63,402 nucleotides of DNA, taken from Hypholoma sublateritium FD-334 SS-4 (lineage: Eukaryota; Basidiomycota; Agaricomycetes; Agaricales; Strophariaceae). The notes under the pieces were generated by a model. It had not been told where the DNA came from. It saw only the letters and a list, made by a program, of their open reading frames with translations, and made no database searches. A program made the translations under genes and the position numbers. Each line of letters begins with the position of its first letter. The stretch's first letter is position 1. This document shows positions 23,108-35,133 of this stretch, piece by piece. The stretch covers positions 1-63,402 of the forward strand of contig KN817682.1 of assembly GCA_000827495.1 (NCBI GenBank), read 5' to 3'.

Positions 23108-24379
23108 TTTGAGAAGGAAGTGATTAGGCGCTGGAAATGATGGCACGGGCTATAGTGTGATTTCTTTGTGCCGGAGAGCGCGAAAGAGGTGATATGTTGG
23201 GGTTTGAGACATTCCTTACTGTGCTGTTTTATAGTTTCCGTTGGCGCTGCGGGGGCAGTGATAAACGTAATGAACACATGTGCGCTAAATGTTTTAGTTA
23301 GACGTTCATACAGGTTGTTATTGGTGATCGACCGCACTGATATTGAAACTAAGATATGGCATCGGGGACAAGTTCCGGACTCAGTCCGGGACCCAGGTAT
23401 AGCAACCCAAGGCGGGCTGGCCTCATTGGAAGTCGGTGAGCTGGGCGCACCCGTTTGTGATGTAAAAATACTCTATGTAAGAAGCTCCCATACAATTACT
23501 TTTACACAATTCCTATTGATTTTTATGAAACAACGAAATTATGCTCCTCAATGAATATTCCATGCAAAAAGGGCTTGCCTGACAAAATCACCCTCGACTC
23601 GCTCTGCGGGTACGCCCCTCTATCCCAGCCCGCACGCCGGCCGGACCCGGGTTTGAACTACGCAATCGCTGGCGCTTATCAACGACCGAACCAACACCCA
23701 ATCCATCCCTAGGCTCGGAGAATGGTCCCGGCCTGCTCGGGCCCGGCGACAAGCAGCTTCACCCGGCCTGTTCCTAAGAAAGGCCGGGACTAGAACTCAT
23801 CGAATGATGGACAACTGTTTAACGCGAGAAAATTTGGAGGAGAGCACGCGAAAATTTCGACTTCGAAGAAGATAATGACGCGGTCTAGTGTTGGTCTGGT
23901 GCTGCGCTGAGCTGATTTTGGGATGCTGAAGCCTCAAACTGAGGTGAACAGACACCCAGAACATATCTCTCATCAAATATGCGGTGAAACATACGGTTGT
24001 TACTTACCATTCGGACACCGATTGATGCGTGCTGCCACTCAGACTGGGAAGTAGAATGGAGCGAATATAAATAGGACTCGAAAGTTTGCCTTAAATACTC
24101 GATTTCAATGTTCAATGCAACGCACACAAGTCCACCTTCCCGGAAGCCTCTTTAAAATTCCAAGGAACTCCCTACACTGTCACCTTTTCCAACTCTCGCA
24201 ATGAGTAAGTCCTGGATAGGCTTAAGTTGAGCCTGTCGAATTACTTATTGTGATTCAGAAAAATCATGAGAACCATCACCATATAAAATCAGAAATAGTG
24301 GCATCTATTGTTGGCAAGCTTCAAAGCTTCGAAATGATGTGCTACTTAATGAAGAAGTTGGAGAGTGACGACGTGGACG
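23108..24379. other. Intergenic stretch, 1.3 kb
   Basis: GC-rich patch at about 23590-23790 with repeated CCGG/GGCC words and self-complementary pieces (CCGGCCTG...AGGCCGGG). A tRNA was considered and not supported. A frame at 23885-24127 (-) is unsupported. Confidence 0.35.
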
Positions 24380-24382
24380 TAA

Positions 24383-24431
24383 GAGTCAGTTCGGTTGCCA
24401 TAATCCGTGCGGATTATGGATTATGATTATG
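24383..24431 (+). repeat. Left terminal inverted repeat
   Basis: 49 bp, identical to the reverse complement of 25104-25152, with an internal ATAATCCG/CGGATTAT palindrome and tandem ATTATG words on its inner side. Confidence 0.9.
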
Positions 24432-25103
24432 CTTATGTCATGGCACCCGGCACATTCCGCTGGTTGAAGTCACATTGATGATGGAAGTCACATCAAAGAT
24501 CAAAATATTGCCTGTGTGCCGCTTAAAGAATAAATTAGCAGCCGACGCGGCGTACAGTTAATCAGTAGGGCCAGTACTTAGGGCCTCCTCAGAGAGTGCT
24601 TTAGTTGTGTACTCAAAAACATGCCAGAAATATATTGGTTTTATTACTATTTATCGAAGGCTTATAAATTCTCCAATTCCATAAAGTAAGTAATGGTCAA
24701 GTGAGGAGAGTAGGATACTGAGAAGTCCGACAATATTACATAATGTGTGGTAATCTATTTGAAGTCGGGTGCTCCTACAGTCACTGAACACAACAATTAC
24801 ACCCAATATAGAGTAAATTCAGACAAAAACAGGGTTTATATACATGCTTCATGCCACAACATGACTGAGGTGTAAATAGCCTTACACCGTGACATAGTCT
24901 TACAGAATGAGTTATATAGCAGCTATATACGGCAACACCGGCATTATACGGCAGACTAGACGGAGTTCAAGCAGCTTATGTGTGAAGATGATTGCTAGCT
25001 CGGCTTCCGAACAGATCCGACATCATCCGAGTGTCAGCGTGAGGCAGCGTGACATCTGAACATGACCGGACCGCTTGCGGAATCTCCCGGCCGCCATCAT
25101 AAT

Positions 25104-25152
25104 CATAATCATAATCCATAATCCGCACGGATTATGGCAACCGAACTGACTC
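25104..25152 (-). repeat. Right terminal inverted repeat
   Basis: Perfect inverted copy of the left 49 bp, followed by the TAA target duplication. Confidence 0.9.
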
Positions 25153-25155
25153 TAA

Positions 25156-27261
25156 GTATAAGATAATCGTCTGCGGTTGAATTGGGCACCACAGGGCCCA
25201 CTACAGATTGTCATAGACTCATAGACCACTGCACACCTCAGGATAGATCGTTATCTGCCTCACTTCTCCCGCTACCTCGGGTTTTTGCCAAAAAAGACAC
25301 TTCAAGGACGTGGCAGGCCCCGGGAAGCTCACGCGAGGGTTTGTCCGTTTGGGCCAAAAATGGAATCCACGACATAACTGTTCCAAATATGCCCCAAAAT
25401 CCCGGAAACTGCGCAGAACGACGTGTTGGATGAATGCCCTTACCTCTACAAAATTTCAGCTCCCCAGGTGTCCTCCTTCCCGAGATATCAAGCATATACC
25501 ATTTTTTTCTGCTCAAAAATAGGCCTCAAATCCGCAATTAGTAATTCGAGTTTTCCCACGCCAGTTTTGCCCCTATGGAGACAAAATGGGTACCAATCGA
25601 TGCCTTTTCATCTCGACTATCCATCCGGCGGGGTCCGGTGAGCTTTTGGGAGCAACTCCTTCCAAAAAAGGCGGGTTACATGTCAAAAATTGCGGATTTT
25701 GATGGCAGACAAACCTTTGGCCGAGCTTCCCGGGGCCTGACGTGGCACGCATTCCAAGATCTTTTGGATAGGCTCGTATTCAATACTATGGTACCGTCAT
25801 TAGGAGGCGCTGGGGTATCTGAATCCGGAGTGACTATTTGTGAGTCGTTGACCGATCAAACGCGTCCAAAAAAAAGCAAAAAGGAGAGATGTATCTTCTT
25901 CTGTACGATTCAGAGAAGACGCTGGGAAGGTATATGTAATGATGGAAATCAAGGCAGCCTTGACACATGAATTATTTGAAGCATTTGTGTAATCTGTGGC
26001 TAAAGACCCGATTGAAAATACGTATACTATAATGATGGACATTTGAATTAGCATTGAGTACATGATGGATAAATATTCACTTGGTCGATGTCCCTTTCTA
26101 CCACGACATGAGCGCCGGTTGGTGATACGTACCTGCGTCTGGCTCAAGTTAAAGCGTGCTCAGAACGAACCAAACCGAATGCAGGGTGCGAAGCGCGAAA
26201 GAGGGGATGTACCTCAATGCTTCTCATCCGAGTCGCCTACCACACTTTATAAATTTATTCAGAACATCCATCCTGAGCACTGAATCCCGAGCCATCCACC
26301 TCGAAGGGCTGGTGAGGCCATAGCGCAGGAAGCGCAAGCATAGCGTGTGCGGTACCGAGACCCCGCTTCAACAAATACTGCACCATTGACACCGCAATTG
26401 CATTTGTGGTGATTAGAATTGCGGCTCGAATGCAAGGCAAAGGGATACCACTGGAAGCGCGAGGGCTGTGGCAATGTGGAACTGGTATGGAAGAGTAAAG
26501 GCACCGCATAAAATTGGAGAGCGCTCGCCAAGCCTCGTTGCTCAGGCTCAAGCGTCGGTGTATAGCCTCATCTCTCTTCCCTGGTAAGATCATAGCGTGA
26601 TGGCGATGAGGGAGCTACGGTGGCCATGTACCAGTATGCCTCATAATTCTTCAACACTCGCGAGCACCAGATTGGCGTAGAGAGATAGAAATGCTCAGCA
26701 CTGGAATTGGCAAATGATAACGATGAACGCTGGATCAGATCGATGTGGATCTAGAAATAAGTAATGCGAGTCAAATGCGAGGGCCACGCTCCCTATGTAG
26801 TGTTTAGACAGTCGTCAAGTACGTTGAAGGTCATGCTAAGAATGATGGTAAATAAATAGATGCAAGGATGGGTGTGTTGATGCGAATGATGTAGTGCAAG
26901 ATATGTAGATATGAATAATGCCAGTGGGTAGCAAAAGATAAAAAATGCAAATAAGCCACGAAAATAAAAGCGTGTATGAGTAGGACTACATTCCATGAGG
27001 TCTCGTTAGAAAACTAATGCACTGATGATTGAGTAGAGGGATGCTGGTTGACAGAAATGACAAATGAAAATGGAGGAAAAAAGGAAGGAATGCTGGTGTG
27101 AATGGGCGTGAAAAATAGATAGGACGACGTTAATAAGGATAGTTGCTGACGCATGAAGACGTTGCGTATATGGAGGGGGTATAGTTGGTGACGCATAAAG
27201 GCATTGCGTATATGGGATATATTCGGCAGACATGATTTATCGTGTCTGGACAGCTGAACGC
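25156..27261. other. Gene-poor stretch, 2.1 kb
   Basis: 25.2-25.9 kb has long low-GC runs with recurring CCAAAAATGG/CCCCAAAA words that read like decayed repeat DNA. Frames at 26255-26593 (-), 27006-27233 (-) and 25575-25970 (+) carry no known domain. Confidence 0.4.
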
Positions 27262-27861
27262 TTAGCGTGCCCTGCGCACAGATAGAATTAACTTGTCTTG
27301 CATGCCGGGATAAACCGACAGCCCCCCAAATAGGGTGTGCTGAAGCAAGCAGTCTTTGCGCAGGACACCGTTCTGGCGACACTCGCCACCGTCGTCCGCG
27401 GCCTGCCACCGCGCGTCGAACTCCTTTTTGATTCTTCCTTGCTCGCGCTCGGAAAGCGCGTTCCATTCGGCGTGTGAGATTCTGCGTAGCATGGAGGCGC
27501 AAATAGCCTCGAGCACATCAGTAACCGTGATGCCCGCCGGTCGAGTGATCTTTATCGGCCAGTCGCCCGGGAAAAATCCACAGGTTATCTCCAGCGACTC
27601 GCGCAGAGGTTGTGTTGCGAGTTGCGCCAGATCAGCGAAAGTGAGCGGTTGGCCCGAGCCAATATAATGAACATATTCAGTCGGCCGGCGCATATCCCAG
27701 ACTATTGGACATGGGAACGGCCCCCCTAAAGATTGCGGGGCGAGATCGTGTTGGGAGTATGCAAGCAGTGGGTTGATAATGAGCTCGGTCATAGGCGTTC
27801 GTGAATGAAATGAGGATGGGGAAGAAGGGAGCGATCGAGGGGCGGAGGCCGGGGAAGACAT
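27262..27861 (-). CDS. DUF6699-type protein
   Basis: Single-exon frame of 199 residues from the ATG at 27861 (an ATG at 27792 would start directly at the domain; the frame is open up to 27918). Family features in order: INPLLAY, IVWDMRRP, a PLRESLEITCGFFPGDWPIKI strand pair, the GITVTDVLEAI helix, then HAEWNALSEREQGRIKKEF. This domain is abundant and expanded in agaricomycetes and has no known role. The N-terminus is Ser/Pro-rich and probably disordered. Assignment is from memory of the WD...PWPI...GVTVxDVL pattern. Confidence 0.75.
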   Translation of the reverse strand: MSSPASAPRSLPSSPSSFHSRTPMTELIINPLLAYSQHDLAPQSLGGPFPCPIVWDMRRPTEYVHYIGSGQPLTFADLAQLATQPLRESLEITCGFFPGDWPIKITRPAGITVTDVLEAICASMLRRISHAEWNALSEREQGRIKKEFDARWQAADDGGECRQNGVLRKDCLLQHTLFGGLSVYPGMQDKLILSVRRAR

Positions 27862-29083
27862 GCAGATGCGGCCTCTTCCGCTCAACTTATAGAAACATCC
27901 AGCCGAAATGCTGAGCAAACCTAGACAGGTTCGTTAACAAATTAACGAGACGTCACTATAGCCATTGCATCCCGACTCGAGGAGGGCGGCGGAAGAAGGC
28001 GGGCGTCTGTCGCCAGCCGGAGCATCCGATTGGTGGGACGGCCGGATTTGCACCGCCTTTCACTGAGCTTTCAAGCGCGATGCTGTTCCGTGCCCAGGGT
28101 CGCGGTCTCCAAGATGAAGTCTCGCACTCTGGGGCATTGTCTGCCCGCAAGCCCGCGCTCTGTGTCGCTAGAGTATGCCCTAGCCCAGGACTCTATTGTT
28201 CCTGTTCGCCTCTGTGAGATGGAAACCGTAGCATAGGTTGGTCCCCGCGGGTCCCACTGCCCGTCAAAGCAACTCCGTTCCGGGTTGCACACCTTTGGTC
28301 ACGCTTGGGTCACAATTATTGAGAGGCAACGTTGCACATTGCGTGGGTTCAACGTTGAACGTTGTATATCCAAGTAGACCGTCAGACATAGATATGTTTA
28401 GGCGCCACGTATCGCAGCGTGGTCGTAGCGTGGTGTTTCTGAATCTTGTCTGTTGTTCCGCCCGCAGTGCTGCTGCAGCACGCGACAGTTAATAATTTGA
28501 GGCATTCCAGATACATTTTTTATCTGAAATTGCTATACTTACCATGGTACGAGATCACTTCTTTTGGAGCCTGAAGGATTGATCACCCCGAGGACCGAGC
28601 GCAGACGCTACTACGGCCGCCCTTATTGCGCGACGATTTGGCGACGATACTGGTTTACGGGTGGGTTGAATTGATAGCAGTGCAGATAATCATCTATGAA
28701 TGCAAAATCAGTGTTCATTTACTTGACGATCAAGAGCATCGCTTTGAAGTGAGGTCCTGGTGGTGTACAAATAAGGAGCATACAATCAAAAGCGGACAAA
28801 CAGGGAACCATCCAAATAAGCGGCTATAAATGACTTCATTGTGGCAGTGCAGTGCTACTTAGGGCGCCTATCACCTCGTGTTGTCCTCCTGCTCTGCTTG
28901 CTAGCGGTACTATGAGCTCACAAAAATATTAACCGGAAATTTCAACTCTGTTCAAATTGGGGATATTGAGTGGTCGCCAAATTATATACGATGATAGAGA
29001 TATTGATACATGATGTATGATGGATGTTACAAGATAATTCTGGAGCATCAGGTGTCAGATGGCAGTCGTGCCACCGTCATAAC
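27862..29083. other. Intergenic stretch, 1.2 kb
   Basis: Promoter side of the DUF6699 gene and 3' flank of the metallothionein gene. A cluster of CAACGTTG words in both orientations lies at about 28325-28365. No supported gene. Confidence 0.4.
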
Positions 29084-29402
29084 TCAAGAGCATGTACAAG
29101 GTTTGTTGCTTGTAGCACACCCGCATGAGTCGGCTTGGCCTTTGCAGTGGCACTGGCGGAACTACATCAACACGAGTGGGTAATGGATAATAGAAGGCTG
29201 GTGCACACCTTCTCGGTATGAGCTTTGTTCGGGCATTCAGCGCAATCGCACTTTCCCTTGGGGCAAGCGCAGCCAGTCCCGGAGGGGCCACATGCACTAC
29301 ACACGTTATTCGATGAGCGTTAGCCCCGACAAGACACATTAATGAACAATGGAACGAGGCGCACGAGCAAGCTCTTTGGCAGGTGCAGTCGGTTGGTGCC
29401 AT
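29084..29402 (-). CDS. Metallothionein, 64 residues, three exons
   Basis: Exons 29402-29365, 29296-29209 and 29152-29084 join in phase (38, 88, 69 nt) to a 64-residue protein with 15 Cys, almost all as C-x-C or C-x2-C pairs: DCTC near the start, GCACPKGKCDCAEC in the middle, KCHCKG and SCGC, and CTCS at the end. There are no aromatic residues. That composition is diagnostic for a class of fungal metallothioneins that bind Cu(I), Zn or Cd in the cytosol. The first intron may instead use a donor about 25 bp further on, lengthening exon 1 and adding one or two Cys; the phase fits both. The gene is invisible as a single open frame. Metal-response elements in the promoter (29403-29964) could not be confirmed by eye. 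Confidence 0.85.
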
Positions 29403-29964
29403 TGTATGATGGTAATTAATCAACTGTCGTTGTGGTTGGGGCTGTGCGGCTTCCCCGAGAGGTCGATCTTTATATACACTGCGAAGTGGGGTTGTGACGT
29501 CGATTGTTTTGGAGCGAGAGAAACATCGTAGTGTGAGCGACTCCTGTTTGTGTCAATGCGGTACGAAAATTTATCATCATATCGTGCCTCGCACCAGGAT
29601 GTATTTTAGAGATGGATGCGTGCCATTTACCAACTCTACGTCCACCCCAAGAATAGCTTTCATGTTAGTAGCATGACTGGAACACGAGAAATTTTCATTC
29701 TCCAGGCGGACCAAAACGAGCAGAACACTATGAACCAGACAGACGGGTCGGTTCCTAGCTCAACAATCAATTTTTCGGGAAGAACTGAGGGCATTAGTCG
29801 CTGATACCGTCCCAGTACCAAAGAGTCAGTCGGACGTCAGCGATTTATTTATGGCGCGAAAATGAAGCATAAAATGTTCATTCGTCGTGCAGCGTACGTA
29901 CACTGTGGATTTGAAGAAGTCCAGCAAACGCCGACTTCGATGACACTCATCTGAAAAGTGTCGT
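29403..29964. promoter_or_regulatory. Metallothionein upstream region
   Basis: 560 bp between the metallothionein start and the DIB1 stop, so it should hold the metallothionein promoter. Small frames here are not supported. Confidence 0.4.
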
Positions 29965-30657
29965 CTAATATCTATATCTCGTTGAATAATCTACGGGATG
30001 GATCAGTTCTAGGCAGCCTGGATACCCGCACTAACTGACCTTTAGGCGACACCACCAGACCACGCCCCTTAGATGCTCCTCGATAAACTGTTTCAACAAT
30101 GTCAATAAACTAAAAGAGAATGATATAAGTTTTGCTGTGGGACATAGAAGGGTTCCACACACCTCTTGCTTGTTATCCATAGCCCAATTTCTGAACCGGT
30201 GGAAAAAATCGTTAGAACGAGGTGGCCATATACCGATAGATATTTCTCACATTTTATTGTTGTTACCAGTGCCCAAATCGATCATGATGTGTTTATTGCT
30301 GTAATAATGGGTCAAAGGGGTAACCCGCTAGCCAGAACGAACCTGACTTACCGGTAGAAAAACATGACCGTACAGGGATCATACAGCTCGTACATCTGCC
30401 ACAATCAGTCAGCGATGGCACGTACGAAGCTACTGAGATTCCACCTTGTTGAAGTCGGGAACCTCTGTGATGTCCACAAGATATATAACAGCGAAGTTCT
30501 GGACTTTCTCAGCAACAGAGTACAGAGTCTCGTCCATCGTCATGCACTGGCTATCCCAATCATGGCCAAAGCGAATGACGACAACGCGATCTTCTTCTGA
30601 CTTGATAGCCTCATCGACATGCCATCCAGAGGGCAGATGCGGAAGAAAATAAGACAT
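29965..30657 (-). CDS. DIB1: U5 snRNP thioredoxin-fold protein DIB1/DIM1
   Basis: First exon 30657-30445 starts MSYFLPHLPSGWHVDEAI and reaches VPDFNK. Exon 2 (30395-30352) gives MYELYDPCTVMFFYR. Further exons give NKHIMIDLGTGNNNKI, NWAMDNKQE and FIDIVETVYRGASKGRG, and the final short exon gives DYSTRYRY with its stop at 29965. This rebuilds the complete, highly conserved protein of about 142 residues. DIB1 is an essential part of the U4/U6.U5 tri-snRNP and keeps the pre-B spliceosome inactive until release. Nothing is missing. It shares a 304-bp divergent promoter with the kelch gene. Confidence 0.95.
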
Positions 30658-30961
30658 TGTGCGGGCAAGACACGGAAGAAAGGAAATGGAGGCACGGTCG
30701 TGCGGAGCAGAGTGTCACGGAAGCAGTTAGCCAACGCGTGCGACATCCCAAACAGGCGATGTTGGTGGAGGAGGAGTTGTGGCTGTGCCGCACCCTATTG
30801 ACGACTCCATCTGGAGCGACTGAGAACTCCACCAATTCGTGCTCTATATTTTACGATCTTTCATGACACCAGCGACGATATTCATGTATCCACCTCATTA
30901 AACCTCATCATTTTCACAAAACACAATCCAAACTACCGAAATACGACATTCAGCGATAACG
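30658..30961. promoter_or_regulatory. Shared divergent promoter of DIB1 and kelch gene
   Basis: 304 bp between the two start codons. Contains both 5' leaders. No TATA box at a firm position. Confidence 0.55.
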
Positions 30962-33900
30962 ATGCGCACAACGGCACATCAATGGTGTCTGCTATGCTTC
31001 CTCTTATTCTCGCGATCCAATGTGTCCTTTGTCTCCGCATACGAAGCTGCTTCGAGGTGCGCGTTTATTACCTTCATTCTTCTGCTAGTATGAACCGTGT
31101 TCCTGTCAACCTAGGTGGGGCCAATCTACAGTCGTGGTGAATGGAGCCTTGTTCGTATACGGAGGCAAAATAGACGAGTTCAACCAGTTCTCGTACACAT
31201 CGGCGCCCAACATTAACGACATCCTCCTGCTCCCTCTCTCATCGCCGTTCAATGTCACAACCCCGCCCTGGGAACTTGTCAGCAGTTCAAGGAACCAATC
31301 GACATCTCAGGGCCCCGCACTGGCATGGAGCACGCTCTCGGCACTCAACAACACACATGTTCTTCTCTTCGGCGGTGAAGGCGACGTCGATTCTGTAACA
31401 AGTAGCTCAGAAGCTCAACTTCTGGACGTGTATTCGCGCATTCAGCCCGATTGGATCAATGCCACACAATTAGCCGATCAACCCCCTCCTCGCTTGCGGC
31501 ATTCGAGTGCCACAGCCAGCTCTGGGGTTGTGTTCATCTTTGGCGGAGAAAAACCAGATGGGTCTGGCATCGCATTATCTGACCACTTCTCCTTCGATCC
31601 CAGTTCGCTTTCGTTTTCATTCCTAGCAACCAACAACGCCCCACCAGACATCTTCGGACACGCTTCAATCATCCTCTCCGACAGCCGTATTCTCGTCTTC
31701 GGTGGCTACAGCCCTTCGCAAGGGATATTGCTGCCACTCTCCAGCGTCTGGATATTGGACACAACAACTCTGTCATGGAACATGTCAACTGCGTCTGCTT
31801 CATCTTTCCCTTCACCCAGAGTCGCCTTCGCAGCGGTCTTAATCTCCGGCGGGAAAATTCTCATCCACGGCGGAAGTGATTCTTCCTTCCAAACTAATTT
31901 CGATGACGGATGGATCCTGGATACCACACAAAGTCCCATGACATGGACAGTGATAGACGCATTATCGCAGCTGGGCGGTCGACGTGACCATTTTGCAGTA
32001 TCCTCTTCCGATGAAGTCATATTTGGATTTGGTCCGTCAAAAATATCCCTGATCAGAAAGATTTCTAACAACATATCTAGGGTATGGCGCCAACGGACCT
32101 GCACCTGCAGCTTTACAGATATTCAACACCACAAGTGGGAGCTTTTTGCCAGGATTCATCCCCCCGCCTGCATCCGCACTTCCGACGACTTTACCGTATC
32201 CGACCCAAACACAGACCGGCAGTTCCAACTCCTACACCTCAAGGCCGTACAGTTCCACGAATGGCATTCATCCCACCTCTACTCTGGATCCCCAAGACCC
32301 TTCCAACACGTCTTCAACGAGCGCTGACCATTCCAGTTCCAGTACAACTGCTATTGCAGTGGGAACGTCGTTGGGTATCCTTGCATTAGTCGTTGTTTCG
32401 CTTGGGGCCGCGTACTACATTCACAAGCGCCACCGGGGCCGCGATGATGGCCGCTTCATCGCCCTCGGCGCAGAAGATAACGACAACGATGGTCGTGAAA
32501 GCCCTCATTTTGAAGGTGCCATCCCAGTTGCCGGCATGACGGAGGCTGGCGAACCGCGTGGACATAGCAGAATATTTAGCACCCTTGGCATTGCCGGCGC
32601 GCTGGCTGCAGCCTCGAAGATACGCACCGCACGAAGCGCCGCCACTGCGCGCCGTGACATGCTGGCAGACGAAGATACACGGAGCCTCGGCGAGTGGTAC
32701 AACGCCCGGCGGCGAGACGGAAGAGGAAATAGCTCGTGGTCTCTTCTCAGTGTGTTGGGCGGCGCGCGGCGCAGTCGCAACGCCAGCACGACGAGCCATG
32801 GGACGGGCGGATTGCCTACGTCCTGGCGGGAAAAGGGCGATCCGTTCTCTGATGGGGCTGCCGTCGTCCGAGACGAGGAGACGGGGTTCATCGGAGCCGC
32901 GGCCGTGGGTGCCTTTGGCTCGCGTCCGCATTCCCGCCGCGAGATGAGCTATGCGAGTTACGCTAGCTCAAGGAGCGCTGCGAGCTATCGGGATCCGTTC
33001 TTGGACCCCGTCCGCGAAGCAGAGCAACCAGAGTTCCAACCTTTGGATCTGTACACCGACCATCCGCCGGCTACTGAAGCAGATACAACGGCCCAGCCCT
33101 CCGTGCGCTACGTTCCTCCACTCGCTCCCCTACGGACTGTGGCACCGCCGCTGTCCCAACAAATCGGGCAATCGCTTAGCCCGCTCTCCGAACGCACCTC
33201 ACAAAGCACTCTCCCGCACAACTTCAGTTCATCCGCCTCATCGAACGCCCACTCCAGCGACGACATGACGCCCATCTTCAGCCCCATCACCGGCGGCTCT
33301 ACGTCGCGTGCGACATCGCGCACGTCCCTTGCTATCCTAGCTGCGCCCGGCTCGCCGCGCAGCTCGTCCTCGATCGTCGGCGCCTCCTCGGACCATGCGC
33401 TGCTCGCGCCGACGCAGCCGATGCGGCGGAGCGACTCGTGGTGGTCCAAGTTCTCGCGCACGAGCCTCCTCGACCGCCGCTCGCACGATAGCGTCGCGCG
33501 CACGGCGTACGACATCCGCGACCCCACGCCTGCTCCCAAGCTCGGGCCGATTGCGGAGGGTAGCCTGCGCACGTCGCCGAGCCAACACTCGCCGCAGGGG
33601 TCGAGCCCCGACAACGTGGAGCCGGACAAGCAGCTACAAGCGGGCGCGGGCGCCGTGTTGGCACCACAGACGCCCTACGCCGCAGCGGCGCACGGGAAGT
33701 CGATGTCGTCCGTGCACACGGCGGACACGGCGGCGATCGAGCGTATGGCGGGGACGATGGACGTTGCGCAGCGCCGCTGGGGGTCGGGCAGCTCGCGAGG
33801 CGCGCTGAGCATCGACACACGCGCGTCTGCGTCGGGGTCGGAGACGGGCGACGACGGGAGTCTGCGCGGGAGTGTGTCGGAGGCGCAGCACGGGGGAGAG

Positions 33901-34239
33901 GACCTGATGCTCTTCGCATCGCCCGTGGCCGATGCTGCGACACCGCGTGCGCTGGGGCCCGTGCGTCTACCGTCGCCGGCCCCCGCGCAGAAGGCGCTGC
34001 GGTTCGCGCCCGTGGGACCACCGCCCCCTGCCCCGAGCGGGAAGGTGTCCGACCGCATACAGGCGTATGAGCGCCGGATGTCGGAGAGCCAGCCGATGTC
34101 GCCGCCGCCCACGAACTCGAAGCACAGGGAGGAAAGGACGAAGAAGCGGGTGGAGGTGGACTATGGCCTGGTCCCGCGGCCAAGCCTGTTCGTCGCCAAT
34201 CCTGACCACCGTCTTTCAACGCGGTCGGTATCTTCGTGA
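30962..34239 (+). CDS. Kelch-repeat single-pass membrane protein with long Ser-rich tail
   Basis: Exons 30962-31056, 31115-32031 and 32081-34239 join in frame to 1056 residues. A signal peptide (CLLCFLLFSRSNVSFVSA) is followed by about six kelch blades: VVNGALFVYGGK, HVLLFGGEGD, GVVFIFGGEKPDG, RILVFGGY, KILIHGGS and EVIFGFG. Then comes a Ser/Thr/Pro-rich stalk, one transmembrane helix near residues 424-447 (AIAVGTSLGILALVVVSLGAAYYI) and a basic stop-transfer KRHRGR. The remaining 600 residues are a Ser/Ala/Arg-rich cytosolic tail. N-glycosylation sites are common in the outer part. The layout matches fungal kelch proteins at the cell surface (galactose-oxidase-like beta propeller with no catalytic residues identified), perhaps for polarity or wall sensing. 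The tail is very GC-rich, which creates long shadow frames on the other strand. Confidence 0.88.
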
Positions 34240-35133
34240 TCTGGCTTCCCTCATAGACGTAGATCGCAGACCCCGGCTCTGCGGGAGTTGCGCTGGTAGC
34301 ATCACTTCCGAAACTCAGTCTCATCATCCCTGTCCTCAAAGAAAACTTTCTGCTTGCACATAAGGACTATCTAGACCGCATACGGCCTATACTAATGCGG
34401 AGCCTCTTCTTTTTTTTTACTCTCGTTTCACGACGTTGTCACGACATTCACGACATCACCCCCTTCAGGCATACCTTTTGCTGACTATTTTATTGCATTT
34501 CTTTTGACATTTGTACTCTCGGTTTACCTTTGACGCTGTTGTTGTGTTGTACTTATGAACTGTATGAGCCCGCTCATCTATGTTAGAAATAAAGGAGAAT
34601 ATCTTGGACGTAATGATTAGCAAATGATTGGCAACATTGAGCTTGTCGACCGTACCCAGCGAGTCGCCAGTGTCCCTCAATAAAAATTTAGTCCCAGCCA
34701 AGCGCGCGAACTGCCCCTAACTTCGAGCGCCTCCCAATGTTCGCCAACTTTCGACCAGCGCTGCCTGACGAGTATCTTTCTGTTGAAGTAAACATAATAT
34801 TACCAGTACCTCCGATATGCAGATGGTGTACTTATCGCACAGTTCGCTGGCTGAGCTGAACCAGCCTTACAGTTGTTGCTTGGCACTGGTGAATGTAGTA
34901 AAAGTCCGTGGCGGACATATTAAGGGCAAGTAAGCAACTTTGAGGGGAAGGATTGAATCATCTGTATTCAAATAATTAAGTACTACAAGGTGATTAAACA
35001 TAACTGACAACCAAAAAGCAAGGACACGAAATATCATATATAGCTCTGAAGGCTTCTAAAAATCAAGCAGTGAAAGCAAAAAGAAAACTGGAGGCCAGAA
35101 AAGAATCAACATCAACGAGGCGTCCCACCCACC
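34240..35133. other. Convergent intergenic stretch
   Basis: AT-rich 3' flanks of the kelch gene and GTR2. A T-run (34401-34420) may mark kelch 3' processing. No gene seen. Confidence 0.45.

Larger units (their letters stand above)
24383..25152. mobile_element. 770-bp inverted-repeat element (PIF/Harbinger-like MITE)
   Basis: The two ends are perfect inverted repeats over 49 bp, starting GAGTCAGTTCGGTTGCC, and similar for a few bases more. Each end is flanked by TAA (24380-24382 and 25153-25155), a 3-bp target duplication of the kind made by PIF/Harbinger transposases. No transposase frame is inside, so it is non-autonomous. Within each terminal repeat lies a near-perfect palindrome (ATAATCCG TG CGGATTAT). 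Identity of the ends implies recent movement. Superfamily is inferred from the target duplication only. Confidence 0.85.

Noticed and set aside
23620..23690. tRNA-like T-loop (GTTCAAACC on the minus strand)
   Set aside because: Flanking bases do not pair as a T-stem and no acceptor or anticodon stem could be built.
24201..24383. Possible small gene running into the MITE (ATGA with GTAAGT, acceptor at 24258)
   Set aside because: Joining the exon at the only good acceptor gives a stop after four codons.
33332..34339. 335-codon minus-strand open frame
   Set aside because: Shadow of the GC-rich kelch tail; low-complexity Arg/Pro/Ala with no family features.
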